Counted from the stretch's first letter, positions 1 to 6,634 are shown. The stretch is 7,192 nucleotides of DNA from Candidatus Omnitrophota bacterium (GCA_028716065.1 JAQUQN010000053.1:1-7192); one strand, 5' to 3'. Notes: generated by a model not told the origin, from the letters alone. Numbers and translations: made by a program.

Positions 1-3000
1 GGTCCTCCACGTTCATGATGGCCATCTTCTCGTTGGTCTTCCTGGTAGTGGTAAATTTGACTTTACTGATTATACCGCCCAACAACACCTCCTCACCATC
101 CCTCAAATTCCTCAATCCGGATGTTACGGAAGTGGAGTAGGTCTTTATGAGCTTTTCGAATCTGGCTAACGGGTGTTTCGTGATATAAAAACCGAGCATC
201 TCTTTTTCATGGGCCAAGAGCTGGTTCTCCGGCCATTCCGGTATATTTGGTATATCCTGGAAAGTCTTCTTGAAATTATCTTCGTCCTCGAACCTGTCAA
301 AGAATGACATCTGGCCGTTTACCCTGTCCTTGTGGACGGTATCGGCCACTTCCACCGCCTTGTCGATCATGACGGAAAGCTGCGACCTGAAGAGCCCCAA
401 AGAGTCCATCGCTCCGCATTTTATGAGGCTCTCGATGACCTTGCGGTTCACCAGGCGCGGGTCCACCTTCTGGGTGAAGTCATATATCGACTTGAACTTC
501 CCTTGCTTCTGGCGCATCACGATGATGGAATCTATCGCTCCCTCCCCCACATTCTTCACGGCTGCCAGGCCGAACCTTATCGAGTCGCCCACCACCGTAA
601 AATCGGCAAAGCTCTCGTTTATATCCGGCGGCAGTATCTTTATCCCCATCCTTATGGCTTCATTTATATACGTCGCTATCTTGTCGAGGTTGTCTTTTTC
701 ACTCGTGAGAAGCGCCGTCATGAATTCGACCGGATAGTTGGCCTTCAGGTACGCCGTTCTGAAACTTATCATCGCATAAGCGGTCGAGTGGGATTTATTG
801 AATCCATATCCCGCAAAATATTCTATCTGGCTGAATATCTTGTCCGCCGTCTTTTTATCTATGCCATTCATGCCGCAGCCGTCTATGAAGTGGTGGCGCA
901 TCTGTGCCATCACCTCGGGTGTCTTCTTGGCCATGGCGCGCCTCAGGTTATCGGCTTGGGCCATGCTGAAACCGGCCAGGGCCGAGGCTATCCTCATGAC
1001 CTGTTCCTGAAAGATTATTATGCCGTAGGTCTCTTTCAGTATCGGCTCGAGCAGCTTATGATCATACCTTATATTTATCTCGCCGTGTTTGCGCTTCATG
1101 AAATCATCGAGCATGCCTGATCCGATCGGGCCGGGCCTGAATAACGCCAATAATGCTATTATGTCCTCGAATCTCTCGGATTTCAGTTTCTTCAGAAGGT
1201 CCCGCATTCCGGAACTTTCCAGCTGGAATATTCCTATCGATTCGGAGTTGGCCAAAAGCTTGTATGTCTTCTTGTCATCGAGAGGTATCTTGAGTATATC
1301 GATATCCAGCCCCTTCGTGCGCCGGATTATCTTGACCGCCTCGCTGATGACGGTAAGCGTCCTTAAGCCCAGGAAATCCATCTTTAAGAGGCCTATCTTT
1401 TCCAGGGACGTCATCGGATAGCCGGTCGTTATCTGGTTCTCCTGCACTTTATAAAGGGGCACGTAATTGACGAGCGGTTTTTCGCTTATGACCACTCCGG
1501 CGGCATGGGTCGAGGCGTGGCGCGTGAGGCCTTCGAGTATCATGGAGGTGTCTATTAACTGGGCTACCTTGGGATCATTCTTATAAAGATTCCTCAATTC
1601 CGGTTCGCGCTCCAGCGCGCTCTCGACCGTTATCTCGAGTTCATTGGGAACGAGCTTGGCTATCTTGTCGACATCGGCGTATGCCATGCCGAGCGCCCTG
1701 CCCACATCGCGGATGACGGCCTTGGCCATCATCGTTCCGAATGTTATTATCTGGGCGACGTTCTCCTTGGAATATTTTTTGACTACGTAATCTATGACCT
1801 CGTTCCTTCTCTCATAACAGAAATCTATGTCTATATCCGGCAGGCTTATCCTTTCGGGGTTGAGGAACCTCTCGAAGAGCAGGTCGTATCTTAACGGATC
1901 TATGTCGGTGATGCCGAGGGCGTAACTCACCACGCTTCCCGCCGCGCTTCCCCTTCCCGGGCCCACCGGTATCATGTTGGCCTTGGCATAGTGGACAAAA
2001 TCCCATGCTATCAGGAAGTAACTGATATAACCGGCGGATTCTATTATCTTGAGTTCATGCTCCACCCTCGCGCGCAATTCTTTATCGGAATCATTTTCAT
2101 ATCTGGTCTTGAGCCCCCCATAAACGAGCTCGCGTAGATATTCCTCCTTGGTCTTGCCCTCAGGTACCTTGTAGTTAGGAAGGTGGGCGGTTTTAAAATC
2201 GAGCTCGAGATTGCACATCTCGGATATCTTCACGGTATTTTTTATGGCGTCCGGAGCGATATCGTCAAAGACCCTGCCCATCTCCTCTCTCGATTTAAGA
2301 TAGAACTCCTCCGTCTGCAGCCTCATCCTGTTGGTATCGTCCATGTTCGTTTGCGTCTGTATGCACAGGAGGACCTCATGGGCTCTTGAATGGGCCCTTT
2401 CTATATAATGGACGTCGTTGGTCGCGACCAGCCCCACCCCCATGTCTTTGGAAAGCGCTATCAATTCTTTATTCACCTTCTCCTGTTCCGGGATGAGATT
2501 ATCCTGTATTTCGAGATAAAAATTATCCTTGCCGAAGACATTCTTGAATTCATCTATGACCTTCTTCGCCTGCTCGGTCTGATTGGTGGTTATCAGGTGC
2601 GGTATCTCCCCTTTCAGGCAGGCTGAAAGACAGACCAAACCGTCCTTATGCTTGAAGAGTATCTCTTTATCTATGCGGGGCCGGTAATAAAAACCCTCAA
2701 GAAAACCTGAAGATACCAACTTCATCAAGTTCCTGTAACCGGTCTCATTCTTCGCCAGGAGGACAAGGTGGAATGAGGCTTCCTGAATGCCGTGGCTCGA
2801 TTTCTCAAAACGGGAACCGGGCGCAATATAAACCTCGCTGCCGATTATCGGCTTGACGCCATTCCTTATGGCAAGGTCATAAAACTCTATGGTGCCAAAC
2901 ATGTTGCCGTGGTCCGTCATCGCGCAGGCCGGCATCCTGTGGCTTTTCACTTTTTTAAGTAAGGGGTCTAAAAGGCAGGCACCGTCAAGGAGGCTGAATT

Positions 3001-3040
3001 GAGTGTGGACGTGGAGATGGACAAAATCGGAATGTGTCAT
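1..3040 (-). CDS. dnaE: DNA polymerase III subunit alpha, 3' end cut by window
   Basis: Catalytic subunit of the replicative DNA polymerase. I followed the frame codon by codon from the ATG at 3040 to the left edge: 1013 codons with no stop. E. coli DnaE has 1160 residues, so roughly the last 130-150 are missing. Domains in order: PHP (1 to about 280), with HLHVHT at 8-13, TDHGN at 42-46 and NDVHY at 208-212; polymerase core with GPGRGS; catalytic aspartates D402 and D404 in LPDIDIDFC and D555 in KMDFLGLRTL, matching E. coli D401, D403 and D555; helix-hairpin-helix region near 825-890; a beta-clamp-binding motif QMSFF at 910-914; start of the OB fold near 985. The start is fixed by an in-frame TAA nine bases upstream and by the PHP motif beginning at residue 8. 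No Shine-Dalgarno is visible. It lies 100 bases after guaB3, with no terminator between them. The fold and family are certain; the C-terminal tau-binding region is not visible. Confidence 0.97.
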   Translation of the reverse strand, partial: MTHSDFVHLHVHTQFSLLDGACLLDPLLKKVKSHRMPACAMTDHGNMFGTIEFYDLAIRNGVKPIIGSEVYIAPGSRFEKSSHGIQEASFHLVLLAKNETGYRNLMKLVSSGFLEGFYYRPRIDKEILFKHKDGLVCLSACLKGEIPHLITTNQTEQAKKVIDEFKNVFGKDNFYLEIQDNLIPEQEKVNKELIALSKDMGVGLVATNDVHYIERAHSRAHEVLLCIQTQTNMDDTNRMRLQTEEFYLKSREEMGRVFDDIAPDAIKNTVKISEMCNLELDFKTAHLPNYKVPEGKTKEEYLRELVYGGLKTRYENDSDKELRARVEHELKIIESAGYISYFLIAWDFVHYAKANMIPVGPGRGSAAGSVVSYALGITDIDPLRYDLLFERFLNPERISLPDIDIDFCYERRNEVIDYVVKKYSKENVAQIITFGTMMAKAVIRDVGRALGMAYADVDKIAKLVPNELEITVESALEREPELRNLYKNDPKVAQLIDTSMILEGLTRHASTHAAGVVISEKPLVNYVPLYKVQENQITTGYPMTSLEKIGLLKMDFLGLRTLTVISEAVKIIRRTKGLDIDILKIPLDDKKTYKLLANSESIGIFQLESSGMRDLLKKLKSERFEDIIALLALFRPGPIGSGMLDDFMKRKHGEINIRYDHKLLEPILKETYGIIIFQEQVMRIASALAGFSMAQADNLRRAMAKKTPEVMAQMRHHFIDGCGMNGIDKKTADKIFSQIEYFAGYGFNKSHSTAYAMISFRTAYLKANYPVEFMTALLTSEKDNLDKIATYINEAIRMGIKILPPDINESFADFTVVGDSIRFGLAAVKNVGEGAIDSIIVMRQKQGKFKSIYDFTQKVDPRLVNRKVIESLIKCGAMDSLGLFRSQLSVMIDKAVEVADTVHKDRVNGQMSFFDRFEDEDNFKKTFQDIPNIPEWPENQLLAHEKEMLGFYITKHPLARFEKLIKTYSTSVTSGLRNLRDGEEVLLGGIISKVKFTTTRKTNEKMAIMNVED

Positions 3041-3060
3041 CGCGAGTTAATATATATGCG

Positions 3061-3095
3061 TTCTAGTACTACGTAAGGCGTTCTGCGTCCTGCGT
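3061..3095 (-). repeat. Degenerate heptamer tract upstream of dnaE
   Basis: Read on the minus strand, five consecutive 7-base units fill this stretch: ACGCAGG, ACGCAGA, ACGCCTT, ACGTAGT, ACTAGAA. The first two are near identical and the others diverge progressively while keeping the initial AC and the 7-base spacing. It occupies most of the dnaE-proximal half of the guaB3-dnaE spacer. No function can be assigned. It is not a terminator, as there is no stem followed by a T-run. Confidence 0.6.
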
Positions 3096-3104
3096 TTAAT
3101 CTTT

Positions 3105-3139
3105 ATCAACGCTGTACGCCATACGCTGTACGCTGTACG
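3105..3139 (-). repeat. CGTACAG heptamer tandem repeat after guaB3
   Basis: Starting one base after the guaB3 stop, the minus strand reads CGTACAG, CGTACAG, CGTATGG, CGTACAG, CGTTGAT: three exact copies, one with two mismatches and one decayed copy, all in strict 7-base register. It resembles in style, not in sequence, the short tandemly repeated heptamers (STRR) known from filamentous cyanobacteria. It is separated by nine bases from a second heptamer tract with a different unit. Confidence 0.8.
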
Positions 3140-3140
3140 A

Positions 3141-4304
3141 CTATTTACCCATTCCAACCCGCTGGGCGGTCTGGAATACCTTGCCTTCGGTCTGGATCGA
3201 CGGCGCTATGATAATGTCTGTCTTGTGCATTTCTTTTATATTTCCGGCGCCGATATTTCCCATGGATGTCTGCAGCGCCCCCACTAAATTTTGCGAACCG
3301 TCATCTACCCTGGCGGGGCCGTACAGTATCTCTTCGAGCGTCCCTGTCACGCCGACGCGTATCCTCGTCCCCCTGGGAAGGTTCGCGTGAGGGGTCGCCA
3401 TCCCCCAGTGATATCCTTTACCCGGCGCTTCCTTCGACCTGGCAAATGCGGAACCCACCATGACGGCGTCCGCCCCGCAGGCAAATGCCTTGCAGATATC
3501 TCCGCCTGTAGTCATTCCCCCATCGGTAATTATCGGAACGTATCTTTTTTTCTTCTTATAATAAAAATTCCTCGCCGCCGCGCAGTCGACGGTCGCGGTT
3601 ACCTGGGGGACGCCTATGCCCAATACGCCTCTTGTCGTACAGGCCGCGCCGGGCCCTATTCCGACCAATAGGCCGCTGCAACCCGTATCCATCAGTTCCA
3701 GCGCAACTTCATACGTGACGCAGTTACCTATGATCACCGGGACTTTGAGTTTTTTACAGAATTTATAAAAATCGAGAACCTTATATGCCTTCGAAACGTG
3801 TTTGACGGTAGTGACGGTGGACTGCACGATAAAGATATCCACGCCCGCTTCGACGGCTATCTCGCCGAACCGCTCGGCCCTCTGAGGTATGGCGCTTACG
3901 ATCGCGGGAACCTTTGCCTTTTTGATCTCCTCTATCCTCTTCGAGACCAGTTTCTCTTTTATCGGCTCCAGATATATACCCTGGACAAGTTTCGTGGCTT
4001 CTTCCGGAGTGGCGTTGGCTATCTTCTCCAGGACCTCTTCCGGATTTTCATAGCGGGTCTGCACCCCCTCCAGATTCAAAACCGCCAGCCCGCCTATCTT
4101 CCCCATCGCAATGGCAAACCTGACATCCACGACGCCGTCCATGGCCGCTGCCAATATCGGAACACGGTAACGTTTTGAGTCTATTTCCCAGGAGGTATCC
4201 ACTTCTTCAGGATTTAACGTGACGCGACCCGGAACGAGCGCTATCTCATCGAAACCGTAACAACGCCTTGCCTTCCTGTCCACTCCGATATAAAATTGGG
4301 CCAT
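3141..4304 (-). CDS. guaB3: GuaB3-type IMP dehydrogenase family protein (no CBS domains)
   Basis: TIM-barrel enzyme of the IMPDH/GMP reductase superfamily. IMPDH oxidises IMP to XMP with NAD+, the committed step to guanine nucleotides, in the cytosol. At 387 residues it is about 100 shorter than classical GuaB. The N-terminal FDEIALVPG (18-26) and AAAMD (52-56) match the IMPDH barrel, but residues 80-130 are a charged helical linker where the Bateman (two CBS) domain would sit. The catalytic loop GIGPGAACTTR (215-225) keeps the nucleophile C222, and the phosphate-binding DGGMTTGGDI is at 261-270. The segment WGMATPHANLPRGTRI (300-315) is the hallmark I associate with GuaB3 proteins of actinobacteria and cyanobacteria, replacing the usual flap sequence. 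The start is supported by GGAG six bases upstream. The gene has its own promoter after the groEL terminator. GMP reductase is the main alternative; the GuaB3 motifs and length argue against it. Activity on IMP is inferred from the family. Confidence 0.88.
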   Translation of the reverse strand: MAQFYIGVDRKARRCYGFDEIALVPGRVTLNPEEVDTSWEIDSKRYRVPILAAAMDGVVDVRFAIAMGKIGGLAVLNLEGVQTRYENPEEVLEKIANATPEEATKLVQGIYLEPIKEKLVSKRIEEIKKAKVPAIVSAIPQRAERFGEIAVEAGVDIFIVQSTVTTVKHVSKAYKVLDFYKFCKKLKVPVIIGNCVTYEVALELMDTGCSGLLVGIGPGAACTTRGVLGIGVPQVTATVDCAAARNFYYKKKKRYVPIITDGGMTTGGDICKAFACGADAVMVGSAFARSKEAPGKGYHWGMATPHANLPRGTRIRVGVTGTLEEILYGPARVDDGSQNLVGALQTSMGNIGAGNIKEMHKTDIIIAPSIQTEGKVFQTAQRVGMGK

Positions 4305-4352
4305 TTTTTTCTCCGTTATAGGTTATAGTAAGTTAGATGATAGTATATAATT

Positions 4353-4371
4353 TAATGCTATAGAAGCATTA
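4353..4371 (-). promoter_or_regulatory. Small inverted repeat at the guaB3 transcription start
   Basis: TAATGCT and AGCATTA (4353-4359 and 4365-4371) form a 7-bp inverted repeat around a 5-base centre. It touches the -10 hexamer and covers the predicted start of transcription near 4364. It could be an operator half-site pair or a short 5'-end hairpin; no regulator can be named. Confidence 0.35.
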
Positions 4372-4399
4372 TCTTATAAAAAATAGCGGGCTTTGTCAA
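4371..4399 (-). promoter_or_regulatory. Sigma70-type promoter for guaB3
   Basis: On the minus strand, TTGACA (4399-4394) is a perfect -35 hexamer. It is followed by a 17-base spacer and TAAGAT (4376-4371), a 4-of-6 match to the -10 consensus. It lies just downstream of the groEL terminator and would start transcription near 4364, giving guaB3 a leader of about 60 bases. A second reading with GATAAT as the -10 would need a 20-base spacer and is less likely. Confidence 0.65.
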
Positions 4400-4403
4400 A
4401 TAG

Positions 4404-4438
4404 AAAAAATGGCCTCGAGTCTCCTCGAGGCCATTTTT
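4404..4438 (-). terminator. Intrinsic terminator of the groESL operon
   Basis: The arms 4405-4419 and 4424-4438 are perfectly complementary over 15 bp, with a GC core (GGCCTCGAG) and a 4-base loop. In the minus-strand RNA the loop is GAGA, a GNRA-type tetraloop, and the 3' arm ends in a run of six T (4409-4404). It begins 43 bases after the groEL stop and separates groESL from guaB3. The symmetric A/T flanks could in principle terminate plus-strand transcription too, but no plus-strand gene is present. Confidence 0.93.
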
Positions 4439-4442
4439 CTTT

Positions 4443-4477
4443 ATTACTAGTTACGAGTTACTGGTTACGGGTTACTA
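4443..4477 (-). repeat. NNGTAAC heptamer repeat between groEL and its terminator
   Basis: The minus strand reads TAGTAAC, CCGTAAC, CAGTAAC, TCGTAAC, TAGTAAT, five units in exact 7-base register sharing GTAAC. Because seven is one more than a multiple of three, the TAA inside successive units falls in all three reading frames. The first unit also supplies in-frame TAG and TAA stops one codon after the groEL stop. It ends four bases before the terminator stem. Confidence 0.8.
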
Positions 4478-4480
4478 TTT

Positions 4481-6121
4481 TTAGTACATCCCTCCCATAC
4501 CTCCCGGAGGCATGCCACCCGGCATGGCCGGAGCCTTTTCCTCTTCCGGTATGTCGGTTACGACGGTTTCGGTCGTAAGCATCAGGGCCGCTATACTGGC
4601 GGCATTCTGAAGCGCCGAACGCGTGACCTTCTTGGGATCTATGACACCGGCCGCTATCATGTCGGTATATTCATTTCCCTGCGCGTCATAACCTTCGTTG
4701 GTCTTCAACGTCTTCACCTTCTGTACGACCACGGAGCCTTCGAGTCCCGCGTTATTTGCTATCTGCCTTATGGGCTCTTCGAGGGCTCTCTTCACGATCT
4801 CCGTTCCGATCTGCTCATCGCCGGAAAGTTTCAGTTTATCCAGCGAATCGACACATCTTAGAAGCGCCACTCCGCCGCCCGGGACTATACCCTCTTCCAC
4901 GGCAGCGCGCGTAGCATGCAGGGCATCCTCAACCCTGGCCTTCTTCTCTTTCATCTCGGTCTCTGTCGCGGCGCCTACATTTATGACTGCGACTCCGCCC
5001 GCCAACTTTGCGAGGCGTTCCTGCAGTTTCTCTTTATCATAATCCGAATCGGTCGACTCTATCTGCTTCTTTATTTGGCCGATCCTGGCCTGGATCTCGC
5101 CGGTCTTGCCCGCGCCCTCGACTATCGTCGTATTATCCTTATCTATTCTTACTCTCTTGGCACGGCCCAGTTCTTCAATCTTTACATTTTCCAGCTTTAT
5201 GCCCAGGTCCTCGGTTATCGCCCTTCCTCCTGTGAGGACAGCGATATCCTCCAGCATCGCCTTTCTCCTGTCTCCGTATCCCGGGGCCTTCACCGCCGCG
5301 CAGGAGAGCGTGCCGCGTATCTTATTGACGACCAGAGTGGCAAGCACTTCACCCTCTGTCTCCTCCGATATTATAAGGAGGGGTTTGCCGGCCCTGGCCA
5401 CCTTTTCCAACAACGGAAGGATATCCTTCATGCTCGATATCTTCTTTTCGTGAATGAGTATGTACGGATCCTCCAGGGAACATTCCATCTTTTCGGCATC
5501 CGTCACGAAATAAGGCGAAAGGTAACCCTGGTCGAACTCCATGCCTTCCACGAGCTCAAGCTCGGTCTTCGAGGCCTTGCCCTCTTCGACCGTTATGACG
5601 CCGTCCTTACCTACTTTGGTCATGGCGTCGGCGATCAGGTCCCCGATCTCATGGTCATTATTGGCCGCTATCGAGGCTACCTGCGATACCTCTTTCTTAT
5701 CTTTGACGTTGATCGGTTTGGCGAGTTTCTTCAACTCCTCCACGACCTTCTCAACGGCCTTCTCTATGCCTCTTTTGAGCGCCATGGGATTCGAGCCGGC
5801 CGTAACGTTCTTGACACCTTCCCTGAATATCGCTTCGGCGAGAATCGTCGCCGTCGTCGTCCCGTCACCGGCCGTATCGGATGTCTTTGACGCTACCTCT
5901 TTTACGAGTTCAGCGCCCATGTTCTCATACGGGTCCTTCAGCTCTATCTCTTTCGCCACCGTGACACCGTCCTTCGTGATGGTAGGCGCTCCGAACTTCT
6001 TATCCAGAACCACATTTCTGCCTTTCGGGCCGAGCGTTACCTTGACAGCCTTCGACAGCTGCTCAACGCCTTTCAGGATCGCCCTGCGGGCGTCTTCGCT
6101 ATATAACAGTTGTTTTGCCAT
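4481..6121 (-). CDS. groEL: Chaperonin GroEL (Hsp60)
   Basis: Subunit of the double-ring ATP-driven folding chamber that works with GroES in the cytosol. At 546 residues it has the usual family length and aligns throughout. Visible hallmarks: equatorial-domain LGPKGRNVVLD (30-40); ATP/Mg-binding TKDGVTVAKEI and GDGTTTATIL, with D86 corresponding to E. coli D87; the ATPase aspartate in ARVEDALHATRAA (D399, corresponding to E. coli D398); the Cpn60 signature AAVEEGIVPGGG (406-417); and a Gly/Met-rich C-terminal tail PGGMPPGGMGGMY. The start is supported by AAGGAGGTG with seven bases before the ATG. It follows groES by 33 bases in the same operon, is under the CIRCE operator upstream of groES, and is followed by tandem in-frame stops and a strong terminator. 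Nothing suggests a divergent or specialised paralogue: the ATPase residues and tail are intact. Confidence 0.99.
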   Translation of the reverse strand: MAKQLLYSEDARRAILKGVEQLSKAVKVTLGPKGRNVVLDKKFGAPTITKDGVTVAKEIELKDPYENMGAELVKEVASKTSDTAGDGTTTATILAEAIFREGVKNVTAGSNPMALKRGIEKAVEKVVEELKKLAKPINVKDKKEVSQVASIAANNDHEIGDLIADAMTKVGKDGVITVEEGKASKTELELVEGMEFDQGYLSPYFVTDAEKMECSLEDPYILIHEKKISSMKDILPLLEKVARAGKPLLIISEETEGEVLATLVVNKIRGTLSCAAVKAPGYGDRRKAMLEDIAVLTGGRAITEDLGIKLENVKIEELGRAKRVRIDKDNTTIVEGAGKTGEIQARIGQIKKQIESTDSDYDKEKLQERLAKLAGGVAVINVGAATETEMKEKKARVEDALHATRAAVEEGIVPGGGVALLRCVDSLDKLKLSGDEQIGTEIVKRALEEPIRQIANNAGLEGSVVVQKVKTLKTNEGYDAQGNEYTDMIAAGVIDPKKVTRSALQNAASIAALMLTTETVVTDIPEEEKAPAMPGGMPPGGMGGMY

Positions 6122-6154
6122 AAAACCACACCTCCTTAAAGTTGTTTACAGATA

Positions 6155-6442
6155 TTACTTCACTATCGCCAGTATGTCCTCTTCCTTTAATATAAGGTAC
6201 TCTTTTCCGTCAACCATTATTTCCGTGCCGGAATATTTTCCGAATAAGATCTTATCTCCCGCCTTCACTTCGGGCGTTATCGCCTTACCCTCATCGGAGA
6301 TCCTGCCCTTACCTACTGCCACCACTTCCGCCTCCTGCGGCTTCTCCTTTGCCGTATCGGGAAGGACTATTCCCCCTTTTGTTACCTCTTTGGCCTCGAG
6401 GACCTTCACCACTATCCTGTCCGCCAATGGCTGAATCTTCAT
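6155..6442 (-). CDS. groES: Co-chaperonin GroES (Hsp10)
   Basis: Seven copies form the lid that closes the GroEL chamber. At 95 residues it has the normal family length. The N-terminal signature IQPLADRIVVK (3-13) is followed by the mobile loop that contacts GroEL, including EVTKGGIVLPD (19-29), then the conserved VVAVGKG (40-46), the VKAGDKILFGKYSGTEI segment (59-73) and a C-terminal strand with EEDILAIV. The start is supported by a strong AAGGAGGT six bases before the ATG. First gene of the heat-shock operon, with a CIRCE operator and a structured leader of about 134 bases. Confidence 0.99.
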   Translation of the reverse strand: MKIQPLADRIVVKVLEAKEVTKGGIVLPDTAKEKPQEAEVVAVGKGRISDEGKAITPEVKAGDKILFGKYSGTEIMVDGKEYLILKEEDILAIVK

Positions 6443-6458
6443 ACACCTACCTCCTTTT

Positions 6459-6480
6459 CAAATTTTCGATAGAAAATTTG
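6459..6480 (-). promoter_or_regulatory. AT-rich hairpin directly before the groES ribosome binding site
   Basis: CAAATTTTC (6459-6467) and GAAAATTTG (6472-6480) form a perfect 9-bp inverted repeat with a 4-base loop. In the transcript it ends two bases before the AAGGAGGT. Such a weak A-U stem would melt easily and may act on translation or mRNA stability, but the ribosome binding site itself is not inside the stem. Confidence 0.6.
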
Positions 6481-6529
6481 ATCCTGATCCCGCCTCAAGG
6501 CTATTGCCGGTAGCGGCGGGAGAAGGATC
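6480..6529 (-). promoter_or_regulatory. GC-rich multi-part hairpin in the groESL leader
   Basis: Nested complementary blocks: GATCCT 6480-6485 with AGGATC 6524-6529, a 3x3 internal loop, CCCGCC 6489-6494 with GGCGGG 6515-6520, a 5-base bulge, and GCTA 6500-6503 with TAGC 6511-6514 around a 7-base loop. That gives 16 pairs in about 50 bases. It is not followed by a T-run, so it is not a terminator. It lies between CIRCE and the AT hairpin and is most likely an mRNA leader structure. Confidence 0.6.
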
Positions 6530-6543
6530 TTTCCTACCACATT

Positions 6544-6576
6544 CTGTTAGCACTCACTTCCAATGAGTGCTAACAG
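6544..6576 (-). promoter_or_regulatory. CIRCE operator (HrcA binding site)
   Basis: TTAGCACTC (6547-6555), nine bases, then GAGTGCTAA (6565-6573): a perfect match to the CIRCE consensus. The symmetry extends three more bases on each side (CTG/CAG) to 12-bp arms. It begins right after the predicted transcription start, so it would be both the DNA operator for the heat-inactivated repressor HrcA and the first hairpin of the groESL mRNA. hrcA itself is not in the window. Confidence 0.97.
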
Positions 6577-6583
6577 GAATCTA

Positions 6584-6611
6584 ATTATACAAAATCCTTC
6601 AATCTTGTCAA
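6584..6611 (-). promoter_or_regulatory. Consensus sigma70 promoter of groESL
   Basis: On the minus strand, TTGACA (6611-6606), a 16-base spacer and TATAAT (6589-6584): both hexamers are perfect. The predicted start falls near 6577, at the edge of CIRCE. A strong housekeeping-sigma promoter repressed by HrcA fits the classical arrangement, so no alternative heat-shock sigma factor needs to be invoked. Confidence 0.93.
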
Positions 6612-6634
6612 GTATTTTTTGATTTTTTCAGATT

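Noticed and set aside
332..1120. Long plus-strand open frame opposite dnaE
   Set aside because: It is in exact codon register with the dnaE antisense strand, has no family motifs, and its length follows from dnaE codon use lacking the triplets that would give stops on the other strand.
1812..2006. Short minus-strand frame inside dnaE
   Set aside because: It lies in another frame inside the conserved polymerase core of dnaE, is rich in Arg/Gly/Pro as expected of a shifted frame, and resembles nothing known.
3041..3109. Promoter for dnaE (TTGATA at 3109-3104, or TATATT at 3055-3050)
   Set aside because: TTGATA has no -10 partner at 16-18 bases, and the TATATT has no plausible -35. The AT run alone is not enough.
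3105..3139. CRISPR array or attachment site from the repeats near dnaE
   Set aside because: The units are 7 bases, directly abutting and without spacers; no cas genes, integrase or tRNA is nearby.
4916..6434. Long plus-strand open frames opposite groEL and groES
   Set aside because: They overlap certain, full-length groEL and groES, have no ribosome binding sites or recognisable motifs, and are low-complexity antisense translations.
6480..6529. Terminator or attenuator in the groESL leader
   Set aside because: The GC-rich stem is strong but no T-run follows it on the minus strand; the next bases form the AT hairpin and the ribosome binding site.
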